A stretch of DNA of 20,045 nucleotides from JBAZTA01 sp964588175 (GTDB taxonomy: Bacteria; Omnitrophota; Gorgyraeia; Gygaellales; Profunditerraquicolaceae), in NCBI GenBank assembly GCA_964588175.1, contig CAZPNW010000119.1:1-20045 (forward strand). Reading direction: 5' to 3'. Positions within the stretch are counted from its first letter, which is position 1; each line of letters opens with the position of its first letter. The position numbers and the translations under genes are program-made. Of this stretch, positions 6,381 to 12,668 are shown piece after piece. The notes below the pieces were generated by a model. It made no database searches and was not told where the DNA came from. It was given only the letters and a program-made list of their open reading frames with translations.

Positions 6381-6659
6381 ATGGACAAGGGTATTTATAA
6401 TAATTCGTGGTATGTGTATGTAGCGGAATGTTTTGATAAGACGCTATATGTAGGCATAGCAATTGATGTTCTTAAGAGAATAGAGGAGCATAATAATACA
6501 GATAAGTGCAGATATACACGATACCGTAAGCCTCTAAGATTAATATATAAGGAATTGTGCAGTAATTATAGTGAGGCGCGGCAACGGGAATTAGAGATTA
6601 AGAAGTTTAGCAGGAAGAAGAAGTTAGCATTGATAAGTTCTTGTCGGATTGAAGAGTAG
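6381..6659 (+). CDS. Small GIY-YIG domain nuclease (UPF0213/YhbQ-like)
   Basis: A 92-residue single-domain protein of the GIY-YIG superfamily. The signature is present as Tyr11-Val-Tyr13 and Tyr23-Val-Gly25; Arg33 and the EEH at 35-37 follow, and Glu70 is the likely metal-binding catalytic glutamate, in the ARxxE..IK pattern typical of UPF0213 proteins. GIY-YIG enzymes cut DNA (homing endonucleases, UvrC, restriction enzymes); no specificity domain is fused here. The gene is AT-rich and uses ATA, AGA and CTA codons far more than the tadA and dnaX genes around it, a sign of foreign origin. The ATG has only a weak GAGA-like upstream sequence. It lies between a tRNA-Ser fragment and the intact tRNA-Ser, which suggests a mobile gene. 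It could also be a resident nuclease of unknown function. Confidence 0.85.
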   Translation: MDKGIYNNSWYVYVAECFDKTLYVGIAIDVLKRIEEHNNTDKCRYTRYRKPLRLIYKELCSNYSEARQRELEIKKFSRKKKLALISSCRIEE

Positions 6660-6660
6660 T

Positions 6661-6700
6661 GGACGAAGATCTCTCGTCCGCCAAAGAAGCAATGGCGGAC
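6661..6700 (+). repeat. Hairpins after the GIY-YIG gene
   Basis: GTCCGCCA (6676-6683) pairs with TGGCGGAC (6693-6700), an 8-bp stem with a 9-base loop. A competing 6-bp stem is GGACGA (6661-6666) with TCGTCC (6674-6679). The two share bases 6676-6679, so only one can form at a time. There is no T-run. Confidence 0.65.
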
Positions 6701-6739
6701 TCGAGATCCAAATTTCCGACAGTAAAATTAGAGAAATTT

Positions 6740-6828
6740 GGAGAGGTGGCTGAGCGGTCGAAAGCAACTCACTGCTAATGAGTTGTCCTGGGAAACTGGG
6801 ACCCTGGGTTCAAATCCCAGCCTCTCCG
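6740..6828 (+). tRNA. tRNA-Ser (anticodon GCU)
   Basis: The cloverleaf is complete. The acceptor strand GGAGAGG (6740-6746) pairs with CCTCTCC (6821-6827), followed by discriminator G at 6828, as usual for serine. The anticodon stem ACTCA/TGAGT encloses the loop CTGCTAA, with anticodon GCT at 6774-6776, reading AGC/AGU. A long variable arm (GTCC paired with GGAC) and the T-arm CTGGG-TTCAAAT-CCCAG follow. The 3' CCA is not encoded. The first 18 bases are duplicated 441 bases upstream. Confidence 0.97.
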
Positions 6829-6900
6829 CTGTTTTTCCTATAGCGAGAAAACATCAACCGTAAGGAGATGTTTTCTCGCAACATCTAGATGAAAAACAGC
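6828..6900. repeat. Nested foldback directly after tRNA-Ser
   Basis: An outer 10-bp stem (6828-6837 with 6891-6900) encloses an inner perfect 13-bp stem (6843-6855 with 6867-6879) with an 11-base loop. The outer left arm begins on the discriminator base of the tRNA. It may help end or process the tRNA transcript, but there is no U-tail. It overlaps the first copy of the 59-bp repeat. Confidence 0.75.
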
Positions 6901-6934
6901 GGATTCCTGCGAGGCTCTGACGAGCAGGAATCTT
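6876..6934. repeat. 59-bp hairpin repeat, copy A
   Basis: Identical over all 59 bases to 7074-7132. It includes the palindrome CATCTAGATG and a 9-bp stem GATTCCTGC (6902-6910) with GCAGGAATC (6924-6932). It lies in a gene-free stretch (6829-7415) made almost entirely of such repeats. Confidence 0.92.
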
Positions 6935-6948
6935 GTTAACTGATTTGG

Positions 6949-7007
6949 CGCAACATTTAGCAGAAGAAAAACGGATTCCTGCGAGACATCCGGCGAGCAG
7001 GAATCTT
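6949..7007. repeat. 59-bp hairpin repeat, divergent copy C
   Basis: It begins CGCAACATTTAG and keeps the GATTCCTGC/GCAGGAATC stem, but differs from copies A and B in the middle and in the hairpin loop. Copies start at 6876, 6949 and 7074, so the spacing is irregular and without equal spacers, unlike a CRISPR array. Confidence 0.8.
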
Positions 7008-7073
7008 ATCCGCAACGAGCGTAGCCGAGCGACAAGCCGAGCAGCGAGTGCGGCGCCGTAACCACAACAAAAT

Positions 7074-7132
7074 TCGCAACATCTAGATGAAAAACAGCGG
7101 ATTCCTGCGAGGCTCTGACGAGCAGGAATCTT
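7074..7132. repeat. 59-bp hairpin repeat, copy B
   Basis: Identical to 6876-6934 in the same direction. Between copies C and B (7008-7073) is a GC-rich stretch with repeated GCCGAGC words (near 7024 and 7036). Perfect identity over 59 bases implies a recent duplication or active spread. Confidence 0.92.
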
Positions 7133-7203
7133 CGTTATATCTGCATAGATCCCTCGCTCCTGACAGGGAAAGTTAGGGGGGAACTCGGGATTCATTCGCG
7201 CAA

Positions 7204-7237
7204 ATAACTTACGCTTCCTTATGGTCGCGTAAGTTAT
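7204..7237. repeat. 11-bp inverted repeat
   Basis: ATAACTTACGC (7204-7214) and GCGTAAGTTAT (7227-7237) are perfect reverse complements with a 12-base loop. CGC/GCG pairs beyond a small bulge extend the stem. Confidence 0.7.
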
Positions 7238-7274
7238 GCGTTCATGAACGAGCCAGAGTCTTATATATAATATT

Positions 7275-7309
7275 AAAAGGGGGCTTTCTTAAGTGAAAGT
7301 CCCCTTTTT
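7275..7309. terminator. Bidirectional intrinsic terminator
   Basis: A 14-bp stem (7275-7288 with 7295-7308, including one G-T pair) has a 6-base loop, an A-run on the left and a T-run on the right. It can end transcription in both directions: the tRNA-Ser/repeat region from the left and the minus-strand lipoprotein gene that stops at 7416 from the right. Confidence 0.8.
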
Positions 7310-7354
7310 GTCATGCCCGGTCTCTTACATGTCTCTAAGCGGGCATCTAAGAAC

Positions 7355-7389
7355 ATCCCGGGTTTAAACCCGGGCTACGGTTGTGGATA
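7355..7389. repeat. 35-bp direct repeat, left copy, with 18-bp palindrome
   Basis: It matches 8116-8150 at 32 of 35 bases in the same orientation. The left copy contains a perfect palindrome, CCCGGGTTTAAACCCGGG (7357-7374). The right copy has three changes that break the palindrome. The two copies flank the lipoprotein gene. Confidence 0.85.
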
Positions 7390-7415
7390 CCTACTAAGAA
7401 TTACCCTATTAGGAA

Positions 7416-7982
7416 TTACTCATTTTTACCTGTTTGTTTTGAAACAAGTAGCTTTATATCTGAAACAATGGCATTAACTACGTTTATTGTATAAGGCTTA
7501 TTAGGTACATATTCCTTATTATAAGCCTGATACATCTTCTTCCATTGTCCTTTATCGGTCATATAGCAGACATTCACTCGCAAGCCTTTGATGGATTCCG
7601 GGCCTCCTTCAATGTGCGCCAAAATTGGCAGCACTCCAAGAAAATAGTACTCTTTCCCAATGAGTTTTTGATAATAATGGGGTTTTAACTTAATCACTAA
7701 ATCTGCCTGATCAATATTTTTTGAAATCTCATAACCTTGCTTTATAAGGTTAGAGGTAAAGTCATTTTTGAATTCAGCTAGTTCAGAGGTATAATACTCT
7801 TGATGCTGGCTCTTAGAGAATTCTAGAAATACAAACCTGATTGTTTTATCTGATTCCATAATAAGGCTTTGAGATAAATTATCTTCCGCGGTAAAAGTGA
7901 TCCAGGTACACCCTGATGCGATCAAAGAAAGCATAACCGCGCCAAACACAAATAAAGGGAACGTTTTCTTAATCTTTTTCAC
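7416..7982 (-). CDS. Lipoprotein of unknown function
   Basis: A 188-residue exported protein. With the GTG start at 7982 it begins with a short basic stretch (KKIKK), a hydrophobic segment and a lipobox-like Ile-Ala-Ser-Gly-Cys25, so it should be lipid-anchored after cleavage. The GTG is preceded by GGAGG with 6-base spacing and lies 47 bases after the predicted transcription start. An in-frame ATG at 8027 would add 15 residues, lie almost on the transcription start and lack a Shine-Dalgarno. The mature part has mixed alpha/beta character with many Tyr and Lys and an aromatic patch near the middle; I do not recognise a family. The gene is AT-rich compared with its neighbours and flanked by 35-bp direct repeats, so it may have been acquired. 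Confidence 0.8.
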   Translation of the reverse strand: MKKIKKTFPLFVFGAVMLSLIASGCTWITFTAEDNLSQSLIMESDKTIRFVFLEFSKSQHQEYYTSELAEFKNDFTSNLIKQGYEISKNIDQADLVIKLKPHYYQKLIGKEYYFLGVLPILAHIEGGPESIKGLRVNVCYMTDKGQWKKMYQAYNKEYVPNKPYTINVVNAIVSDIKLLVSKQTGKNE

Positions 7983-8035
7983 GTTGAGCCTCCCGAGTTT
8001 TAAGCGTTTTCTAGTTTTTGCAGACATTTGATCTA

Positions 8036-8063
8036 ATTATAGCATAATTAGTAAGTTATTCAA
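8036..8063 (-). promoter_or_regulatory. Promoter of the lipoprotein gene (minus strand)
   Basis: Read on the minus strand: TTGAAT (8063-8058), a 16-base spacer, then TATAAT (8041-8036) preceded by TGC, an extended -10. The predicted start near 8029 supports translation from the downstream GTG at 7982. Confidence 0.7.
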
Positions 8064-8115
8064 TGAGAGGTAAGGTGTAAGGGGACGCTTCGTTACGCTC
8101 GGCAGTTAAATAAGT

Positions 8116-8150
8116 ATCCCGGGTTTAATTTCGGGCTACGGTTGTGGATA
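8116..8150. repeat. 35-bp direct repeat, right copy
   Basis: 32 of 35 bases agree with 7355-7389, including the shared GGGCTACGGTTGTGGATA end. It lies between the divergent promoters of the lipoprotein and heptad-protein genes. Confidence 0.85.
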
Positions 8151-8189
8151 ACTTAGAAAATCGATTCTTATACCTTTTTTGCCGGTTTT

Positions 8190-8198
8190 TGTTATAAT
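8190..8198 (+). promoter_or_regulatory. Extended -10 promoter for the heptad-repeat protein
   Basis: TGT followed by TATAAT (8193-8198), with no good -35 box at the usual distance. Transcription would start near 8205, giving a leader of about 95 bases before the ATG at 8301. Confidence 0.5.
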
Positions 8199-8300
8199 AA
8201 GCTTTGTTGATGCGCTGGAATTATATCTTTCAACTGTATTTCTTATGCGTTGAGTATGGTCAGGTGTTTGTAAAACGCCTAAGATAAAAGGAGGGAAAGG

Positions 8301-9086
8301 ATGAGCAGGAAAGCGTTTGGAATATTGGTGGTGGTCAGTTTTGTTTTTATGTGCGTATGGTCTATCCCTGTTTTTGCGGAACAATCCAGTTCCAATTCTG
8401 ATGATGAGATTTCCGTGGACGATATAATGGAAGAAACAGAGCTGCAGGGCGGCCAGGGGATACAGAAGAAAGAAGACCTTTTAAAACTCAAAGAAACTGA
8501 TCCTGAAAAATTCAATCAGATAATGAATCAGAGAAGGGACCATTTAAAAGATCTGAAGCAAAGCAATCCTGAAAAATATCAGCATATCATGGAGCAGGTG
8601 CGTGAGCGTAAGCAAATGCATAATTTGAAAGAAAACAATCCTGAGAAATATCAGGAGATCATGGAAAAACGCAAAGCGCGTTTGGGGGATAAAGCTGAAG
8701 ATGTCTTGGACCGCCGGGAAGATGTCCGTGACAGGATCGAGAATGTTAAAGATAGAAAAGAAGATGTCCTGGACCGCAGGGAGAATGTCCGTGACCGGGC
8801 CGAAGACAGAAGAGACCGGCTTGAGGATATCAGGGATAAGCGGGAAGATGTCTGGGATGCCCAGCATGATGGAGGCAAAGCCGATAAACTGGAAGATATC
8901 CGCGACCGCCGTGAGGATAGGTTAGACAAGAAAGAAGATGTTCGTGACCGAAAAGAGGACCGTAGAGATAAAAAAGAAAATGTCTATGACCGCAAAGAGG
9001 ATAGAAAAGATCGCCGCGAGAATGTCCGTGACAGAAAAGAAGATGTCCGGGATAGGGCAACCGGTCCCCGGGGGAAAAGAAGATAG
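8301..9086 (+). CDS. Exported protein with charged heptad repeats
   Basis: A 261-residue protein of unknown function. Residues 1-26 form a signal peptide with likely cleavage after Val-Phe-Ala. Residues 60-125 hold three copies of a 30-35 residue unit with the core Asn/Asp-Pro-Glu-Lys-Tyr/Phe-x-x-Ile-Met. Residues from about 132 to 252 are two blocks of eight heptads with consensus x-Glu-Asp/Asn-Val-x-Asp-Arg/Lys, separated by a 9-residue break (QHDGGKADK). The C-terminus is basic. Nearly every heptad position is charged apart from one Val/Ile/Leu, which suggests a long single alpha-helix or weak coiled coil rather than a hydrophobic bundle. A strong AAGGAGG Shine-Dalgarno sets the start. It lies upstream of a Ca2+ ATPase but a hairpin separates them. 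A periplasmic scaffold or cation-binding role is only a guess. Confidence 0.88.
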   Translation: MSRKAFGILVVVSFVFMCVWSIPVFAEQSSSNSDDEISVDDIMEETELQGGQGIQKKEDLLKLKETDPEKFNQIMNQRRDHLKDLKQSNPEKYQHIMEQVRERKQMHNLKENNPEKYQEIMEKRKARLGDKAEDVLDRREDVRDRIENVKDRKEDVLDRRENVRDRAEDRRDRLEDIRDKREDVWDAQHDGGKADKLEDIRDRREDRLDKKEDVRDRKEDRRDKKENVYDRKEDRKDRRENVRDRKEDVRDRATGPRGKRR

Positions 9087-9110
9087 GTAACAATAATAAA
9101 AAAAAGCAAA

Positions 9111-9153
9111 AAGGGGGGACGTTTCTGCTTTATGTATAGAAACGTTCCCCTTT
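9111..9153. terminator. Hairpin terminator or REP-like repeat between heptad protein and ATPase
   Basis: A 16-bp stem (9111-9126 with 9138-9153, two G-T pairs) has an 11-base loop, A-rich sequence to the left and a short TTT to the right. It fits a terminator of the heptad gene. Its GGGGGGACGTTTC and ACGTTCCCC arms also recur at the end of the ATPase gene, so it may be a copy of a dispersed palindromic repeat. Confidence 0.65.
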
Positions 9154-9180
9154 AAATATAAAGAAGGAGACAGGGAAATA

Positions 9181-11889
9181 ATGCAGGGGAAAAGTTTTTT
9201 TAATCTTACCGTGGAAGAGGCGGTTTTGGAGCTTGGCAGTCATATTAAAGCCGGTTTGAGCGAAGAAACCGCCAAAAAACGCCTTTTAGAGTATGGAGTT
9301 AATCAGCTTCAAGAGAAAAAAGGTGTTAGTCCACTGCATATTTTTCTTGAGCAGTTCAAGGATTTTATCGTTTGGGTTTTAGTCGGGGCGGCGGCTGTTT
9401 CGGGGTTCCTCCGGGAATGGGTTGACGCGTTTGCTATTATCGGGATCGTGATCGTCAACGCGTTCCTTGGTTTCATACAGGAATACCGGGCGGAGAAATC
9501 CCTTGCCGCGTTAAAAAAGTTATCGAATCCCGTTTCAAAGGTTATCCGTGACGGCCAGCATCACCTTATTCCTTCTCCGGAATTAGTACCCGGTGACCTG
9601 ATCGAGCTTGAAGCCGGTGATAGTATCCCCGCTGACAGCCGTATTGTCTGGGGAAGTTCAAATTTGAGGGCGCAGGAAGCCAGCCTTACCGGAGAGTCCA
9701 GTCCTGTCGTTAAAGATACAACTGTTTTACAAGAAAAAAATATCCCCCTTGCGGAACGCTTTAATATGGTTTATATGGGGACTTCGATAGCTACGGGGAA
9801 GGCGCGGGCTTTGATCGCCTATACCGGTATGCAGACAGAGCTTGGTAAAATAGCAGGGATGGTGCAGACAGCCGGCCATGAAACGACTCCTTTACAAAAA
9901 AAGCTGGAAGAATTCGGGAAATGGATCGTATATATATGTTTTGTTTTAGTGGCGATGGTATTCCTTTTGGGCTGGTTGCACGGGGGTAAGCTCGTCGATG
10001 TTTTCTTGACGTCAGTCAGTCTGGCGGTTGCCGCTATCCCGGAAGGCCTTCCCGCGGTAGTCACGATCGCCTTAGCGTTAGGTGTGCACCGGATGGTAAA
10101 ACGCCACGCGCTGATCCGCAAACTTCCGTCTGTTGAGACCTTGGGGTGCGCTACCGTTATTTGTTCAGACAAAACAGGGACCTTGACTAAGAATGAGATG
10201 ACCGTTCAGAAGATATTTACGGGAGGGCATCTTTTTGCGGTAAGCGGAATCGGATACGAGCCGAAAGGTGACCTTTTGTTTGGTAACAGGCAAATTACTC
10301 TTGCCGATTTTCCTGACCTGGAGAATTTGCTGCGTTGCGTGGTTCTCTGTAACGGCGCCCAGCTGATCGAAAGCGGGGGAATTTATAAGATCGTGGGTGA
10401 CCCGACTGAAGGCGCGCTTCTGACTGCCGCCGGTAAGGCAGGCTTTACAAAAGAAAAGTTAGAAGAAGAGTTCGTTTTTGTCGATGAGATCCCCTTTGAT
10501 TCAGAACGAAAGAAAATGACGATTATCCGTGAACATGCCGGGGAAATCCAGGCGTTTGTCAAAGGTGCTCCGGATATGTTGTTAAATGATTGCGGCTCTC
10601 TTATTGAAAAAGGGGTGGTGAGGAGTTTAACTGAGCAGGATAAAGAAAATATTCGCCGGGTCAATAATGAGCTTTCTGAAGCGGCGATGCGCGTTTTGGC
10701 GGTCGCTTATAAAAAGCTGGATAAAAGCGATAAGAAATACGATGCGCTGTCAGTTGAAACAAACCTGATATTTGCCGGGTTGGTGGCGATGATCGACCCG
10801 CCCCGCCAAGAGGTCAAAAAAGCGATGCAGGAATGCATGACCGCGGGGATAAAAACGGTGATGATCACCGGCGACCATAAGAATACCGCGGTAGCCATCG
10901 CGCGGGCGCTGGGGTTCTTCACCGATGATTCTTTAGCCTTAAGCGGGGAAGAGTTGGATAAGCTCAGTGATGAGGAGTTGTTTCAGCAGGTGAAGAATAT
11001 TTCAGTGTATGCCCGGGTTTCACCTGAGCACAAATTAAGGGTAGTGCGCGCCTGGCGCAGGCACGGCGAGGTTGTCGCGATGACGGGGGACGGCGTTAAT
11101 GACGCCCCGGCGGTCAAAGAAGCCGATATAGGTGTTGCTATGGGGATCACCGGCACCGACGTTACCAAAGAAGTATCCGACATGGTGATAACCGATGATA
11201 ATTTCGCTTCGATAGTTTCCGCGGTTGAGGAAGGCAGAGGGATTTACGATAATATAAAAAAGTTTATTCATTACCTGCTTTCGTGCAACGTCGGTGAGAT
11301 ATTGGTGATGTTTGTTTCTTCTCTCGCGGGGTTGCCCGCGCCGCTGTTGCCGATTCATATCTTGTGGGTAAACCTTATCACTGACGGGATGCCCGCGCTT
11401 GCTTTAGGCGTTGAGCCAGTGGATCCGCATATCATGGACCTTCCACCCCGCAGGCAGGGTGAAGCTGTAATTACAAAAAAGAATGTATTTCTGCTGCTTG
11501 CTCAAGGGGCGCTCATTGCTTTTTGCAGTTTGCTTGCTTTTGTTATTGTATTGTTCATAGAAAAAGAAGGGATCGGCAGGGCAAGGACAGCGGCGTTTAT
11601 CGTACTTGCGTGTGCGCAACTATTCCATGCCTTTAATTGCCGTAATATGGCCCAATCGGTATTTAAGATAGGGATAGGGAGTAATAAAAAGCTTATCCTG
11701 GCGGTCCTGGTCTCGTTTGTATTGCAGATGGCGGTGGTGTATGTCCCGTTCCTGCAGGTGATCTTTAAGACCGAACCGCTCGGATTATTCGATTGGATAC
11801 TCGGCATCGTTATTGCATCATTTCCTCTATGGGCGATGGAGGTTTGGAAATGGGGACGTTCCCCAAAGGGACATCCTGGGGGGGTGTAA
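9181..11889 (+). CDS. Calcium-transporting P-type ATPase (type IIA, SERCA-like)
   Basis: A 902-residue ATP-driven pump in the cytoplasmic membrane, expected to export Ca2+. All P-type hallmarks are present: the actuator motif TGES (170-173), the phosphorylation site DKTGTLT with Asp330, the nucleotide-domain KGAPD, and TGDGVNDAP (635-643) in the hinge. The ion site is SERCA-like: VAAIPEGLP in TM4 with Glu288, Asn703 and Glu706 in TM5 (NVGE), and Asn731, Thr734 and Asp735 in TM6 (NLITDG). An N-terminal cation-ATPase domain and about ten membrane helices give the usual length. AAGGAGA precedes the ATG. The last 11 residues (GRSPKGHPGGV) come from a GC-rich palindromic repeat and look added. Some homologues carry Mn2+ or Na+, so Ca2+ is likely but inferred. 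Confidence 0.93.
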   Translation: MQGKSFFNLTVEEAVLELGSHIKAGLSEETAKKRLLEYGVNQLQEKKGVSPLHIFLEQFKDFIVWVLVGAAAVSGFLREWVDAFAIIGIVIVNAFLGFIQEYRAEKSLAALKKLSNPVSKVIRDGQHHLIPSPELVPGDLIELEAGDSIPADSRIVWGSSNLRAQEASLTGESSPVVKDTTVLQEKNIPLAERFNMVYMGTSIATGKARALIAYTGMQTELGKIAGMVQTAGHETTPLQKKLEEFGKWIVYICFVLVAMVFLLGWLHGGKLVDVFLTSVSLAVAAIPEGLPAVVTIALALGVHRMVKRHALIRKLPSVETLGCATVICSDKTGTLTKNEMTVQKIFTGGHLFAVSGIGYEPKGDLLFGNRQITLADFPDLENLLRCVVLCNGAQLIESGGIYKIVGDPTEGALLTAAGKAGFTKEKLEEEFVFVDEIPFDSERKKMTIIREHAGEIQAFVKGAPDMLLNDCGSLIEKGVVRSLTEQDKENIRRVNNELSEAAMRVLAVAYKKLDKSDKKYDALSVETNLIFAGLVAMIDPPRQEVKKAMQECMTAGIKTVMITGDHKNTAVAIARALGFFTDDSLALSGEELDKLSDEELFQQVKNISVYARVSPEHKLRVVRAWRRHGEVVAMTGDGVNDAPAVKEADIGVAMGITGTDVTKEVSDMVITDDNFASIVSAVEEGRGIYDNIKKFIHYLLSCNVGEILVMFVSSLAGLPAPLLPIHILWVNLITDGMPALALGVEPVDPHIMDLPPRRQGEAVITKKNVFLLLAQGALIAFCSLLAFVIVLFIEKEGIGRARTAAFIVLACAQLFHAFNCRNMAQSVFKIGIGSNKKLILAVLVSFVLQMAVVYVPFLQVIFKTEPLGLFDWILGIVIASFPLWAMEVWKWGRSPKGHPGGV
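11852..11886. repeat. REP-like GGGGACGTTCCCC element at the ATPase 3' end
   Basis: GGGGACGTTCCCC (11852-11864), with 5-bp arms, is followed by AAAGGGACATCCTGGGGGGG. ACGTTCCCC is shared with the hairpin at 9111-9153. It supplies the last codons and stop of the ATPase gene. Confidence 0.5.
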
Positions 11890-11936
11890 TGTGTTGCAAG
11901 AATGAGGTTAAGGGAAGATTGATCATAGGAGAGAAT

Positions 11937-12356
11937 ATGAAAAAGGTATGGTTAGCATCTGTAGGGTTTTTATTCGTGGTAAGCATGATTTATGGCGCAG
12001 CTTTGGCTTCCGAGCTTGTTGAGAAATCGGATACACAGGCGGTTGAGGCTGAACAAGAAAAGCCAGGGCTTCCCTTGACTACTCAAAGTAAGCATTTAGA
12101 CCGGGCGATGACTGACTCCTGGGGCGCGCAAAAGGGCTTTTTTATAATGCAAAATCTTACAATCATTGATTGGGAGCAGGCTAAGGCAATATTGAAAAAA
12201 GAAAAGATCCGAGGCGGAAAACAGTATCATACCGGCTGGTTGACGATTTATACTATAAACGGCAGTCACTATTTGACGAAACAACCGAATATCGATCTGC
12301 TTTTCGATTTCCTAAAAGAAAATAAACTGAATGCCGAAGGGTTTGGGACGGAATAA
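11937..12356 (+). CDS. Small exported protein of unknown function
   Basis: A 139-residue protein starting at ATG 11937, chosen because an AGGAGAG Shine-Dalgarno lies just upstream and the protein then begins with a clean signal peptide: Met-Lys-Lys, a hydrophobic core and Ala-Leu-Ala before Ser-Glu (about residue 25). A longer in-frame reading from 11793 would overlap the ATPase and bury the signal. The mature part has an acidic linker (residues 30-45) and a compact C-terminal half with several Trp, Tyr and Lys; the last 60 residues look like an alpha/beta domain. There is no Cys in the mature protein. I do not recognise the family. It follows the ATPase by 47 bases and may share its transcript. 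Confidence 0.75.
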   Translation: MKKVWLASVGFLFVVSMIYGAALASELVEKSDTQAVEAEQEKPGLPLTTQSKHLDRAMTDSWGAQKGFFIMQNLTIIDWEQAKAILKKEKIRGGKQYHTGWLTIYTINGSHYLTKQPNIDLLFDFLKENKLNAEGFGTE

Positions 12357-12448
12357 GGTCTGAATATCCGGTAATCCGGGGAACCGGGACTAGGGGATTT
12401 GGAGCCCGTAGATCCGGGACAAGATCAATTGGAGAGTGAGATGTTTAG

Positions 12449-12473
12449 ATCCCCGCTTAAAGCATGCGGGGAT
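12449..12473. repeat. GATCCCCGC hairpin
   Basis: ATCCCCGC (12449-12456) pairs with GCGGGGAT (12466-12473), an 8-bp stem with a 9-base loop. There is no T-run, so it looks more like a dispersed palindromic repeat than a terminator of the upstream gene. Confidence 0.65.
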
Positions 12474-12519
12474 GACTCAGGGGAGCTTCTGCGATTCTGC
12501 TGTATTTTTTCAAGATTTC

Positions 12520-12528
12520 TGCTATAAT
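12520..12528 (+). promoter_or_regulatory. Extended -10 promoter for dnaX-recR-ABC-F
   Basis: TGC followed by TATAAT (12523-12528), with a poor -35 region. Predicted start near 12535, leaving a leader of about 134 bases before dnaX. Confidence 0.6.
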
Positions 12529-12588
12529 GAAACCGTTATAACGGGGGGGTACGAGAGTCTTTAAATTCCTTATATCGGTTCCATGAGT

Positions 12589-12609
12589 CCTTAAGCGGTA
12601 AGCTTAAGG
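12589..12609 (+). promoter_or_regulatory. Stem-loop in the dnaX leader
   Basis: A perfect 8-bp stem CCTTAAGC (12589-12596) with GCTTAAGG (12602-12609) and loop GGTAA, inside the predicted dnaX leader. No known riboswitch is recognised. It could affect translation of dnaX, which has no clear Shine-Dalgarno. Confidence 0.5.
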
Positions 12610-12668
12610 CGGTAATAATTTTGACCTTTCCTGAATCCTTGAACGTTCTTCGAATACTTATCTAAAAA

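Larger units (their letters stand above)
6317..6757 (+). mobile_element. Candidate GIY-YIG cassette inserted at the 5' end of tRNA-Ser
   Basis: The 441-base unit is bounded by the 21-bp direct repeat made of the tRNA-Ser 5' end. The left copy (6296-6316) is broken off and the right copy belongs to the intact tRNA. Inside are two hairpins, an AT-rich GIY-YIG nuclease gene with its own codon style and two more hairpins. The sequences GAGAGATCT (6366-6374) and AGATCTCTC (6667-6675) form inverted repeats around the gene. This is what a nuclease-driven insertion that restores its target would leave. A simple partial tRNA duplication with a passenger gene is the alternative. Mobility is inferred. 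Confidence 0.45.
12357..12668. other. Non-coding leader region upstream of dnaX
   Basis: 312 bases without a credible ORF. The first 85 bases contain repeated CCGGG words. A hairpin at 12449-12473, an extended -10 promoter at 12520-12528 and a stem-loop at 12589-12609 follow. I looked for an SRP RNA, which often precedes dnaX, and did not see its conserved GGAAGGAAGCAG-type loop. Confidence 0.6.

Noticed and set aside
6296..6828. Group I intron in tRNA-Ser with a GIY-YIG homing gene
   Set aside because: The downstream copy is a full tRNA including its own 5' end, so nothing needs to be spliced, and I saw no group I core elements.
6876..7132. CRISPR-like array
   Set aside because: Only three units with unequal spacing, one strongly diverged, and no cas genes in the window. 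The units are hairpins, not repeat-spacer pairs.
6854..7195. Minus-strand ORF of 113 codons after tRNA-Ser
   Set aside because: It runs straight through the 59-bp hairpin repeats, so its repeated peptide blocks are translations of repeat DNA. There is no Shine-Dalgarno or recognisable domain.
8544..8929. Antisense ORFs inside the heptad-repeat gene
   Set aside because: The 21-bp periodicity of the real gene keeps other frames open. Their peptides are low-complexity Ser/Arg or Ile/Leu shadows without starts of their own.
11793..11936. N-terminal extension of the small exported protein
   Set aside because: It overlaps the ATPase gene, and the Shine-Dalgarno and signal peptide both point to ATG 11937.
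12357..12668. SRP RNA before dnaX
   Set aside because: The conserved domain IV loop (GGAAGGAAGCAG-like) is missing here and also in 6128-6300.
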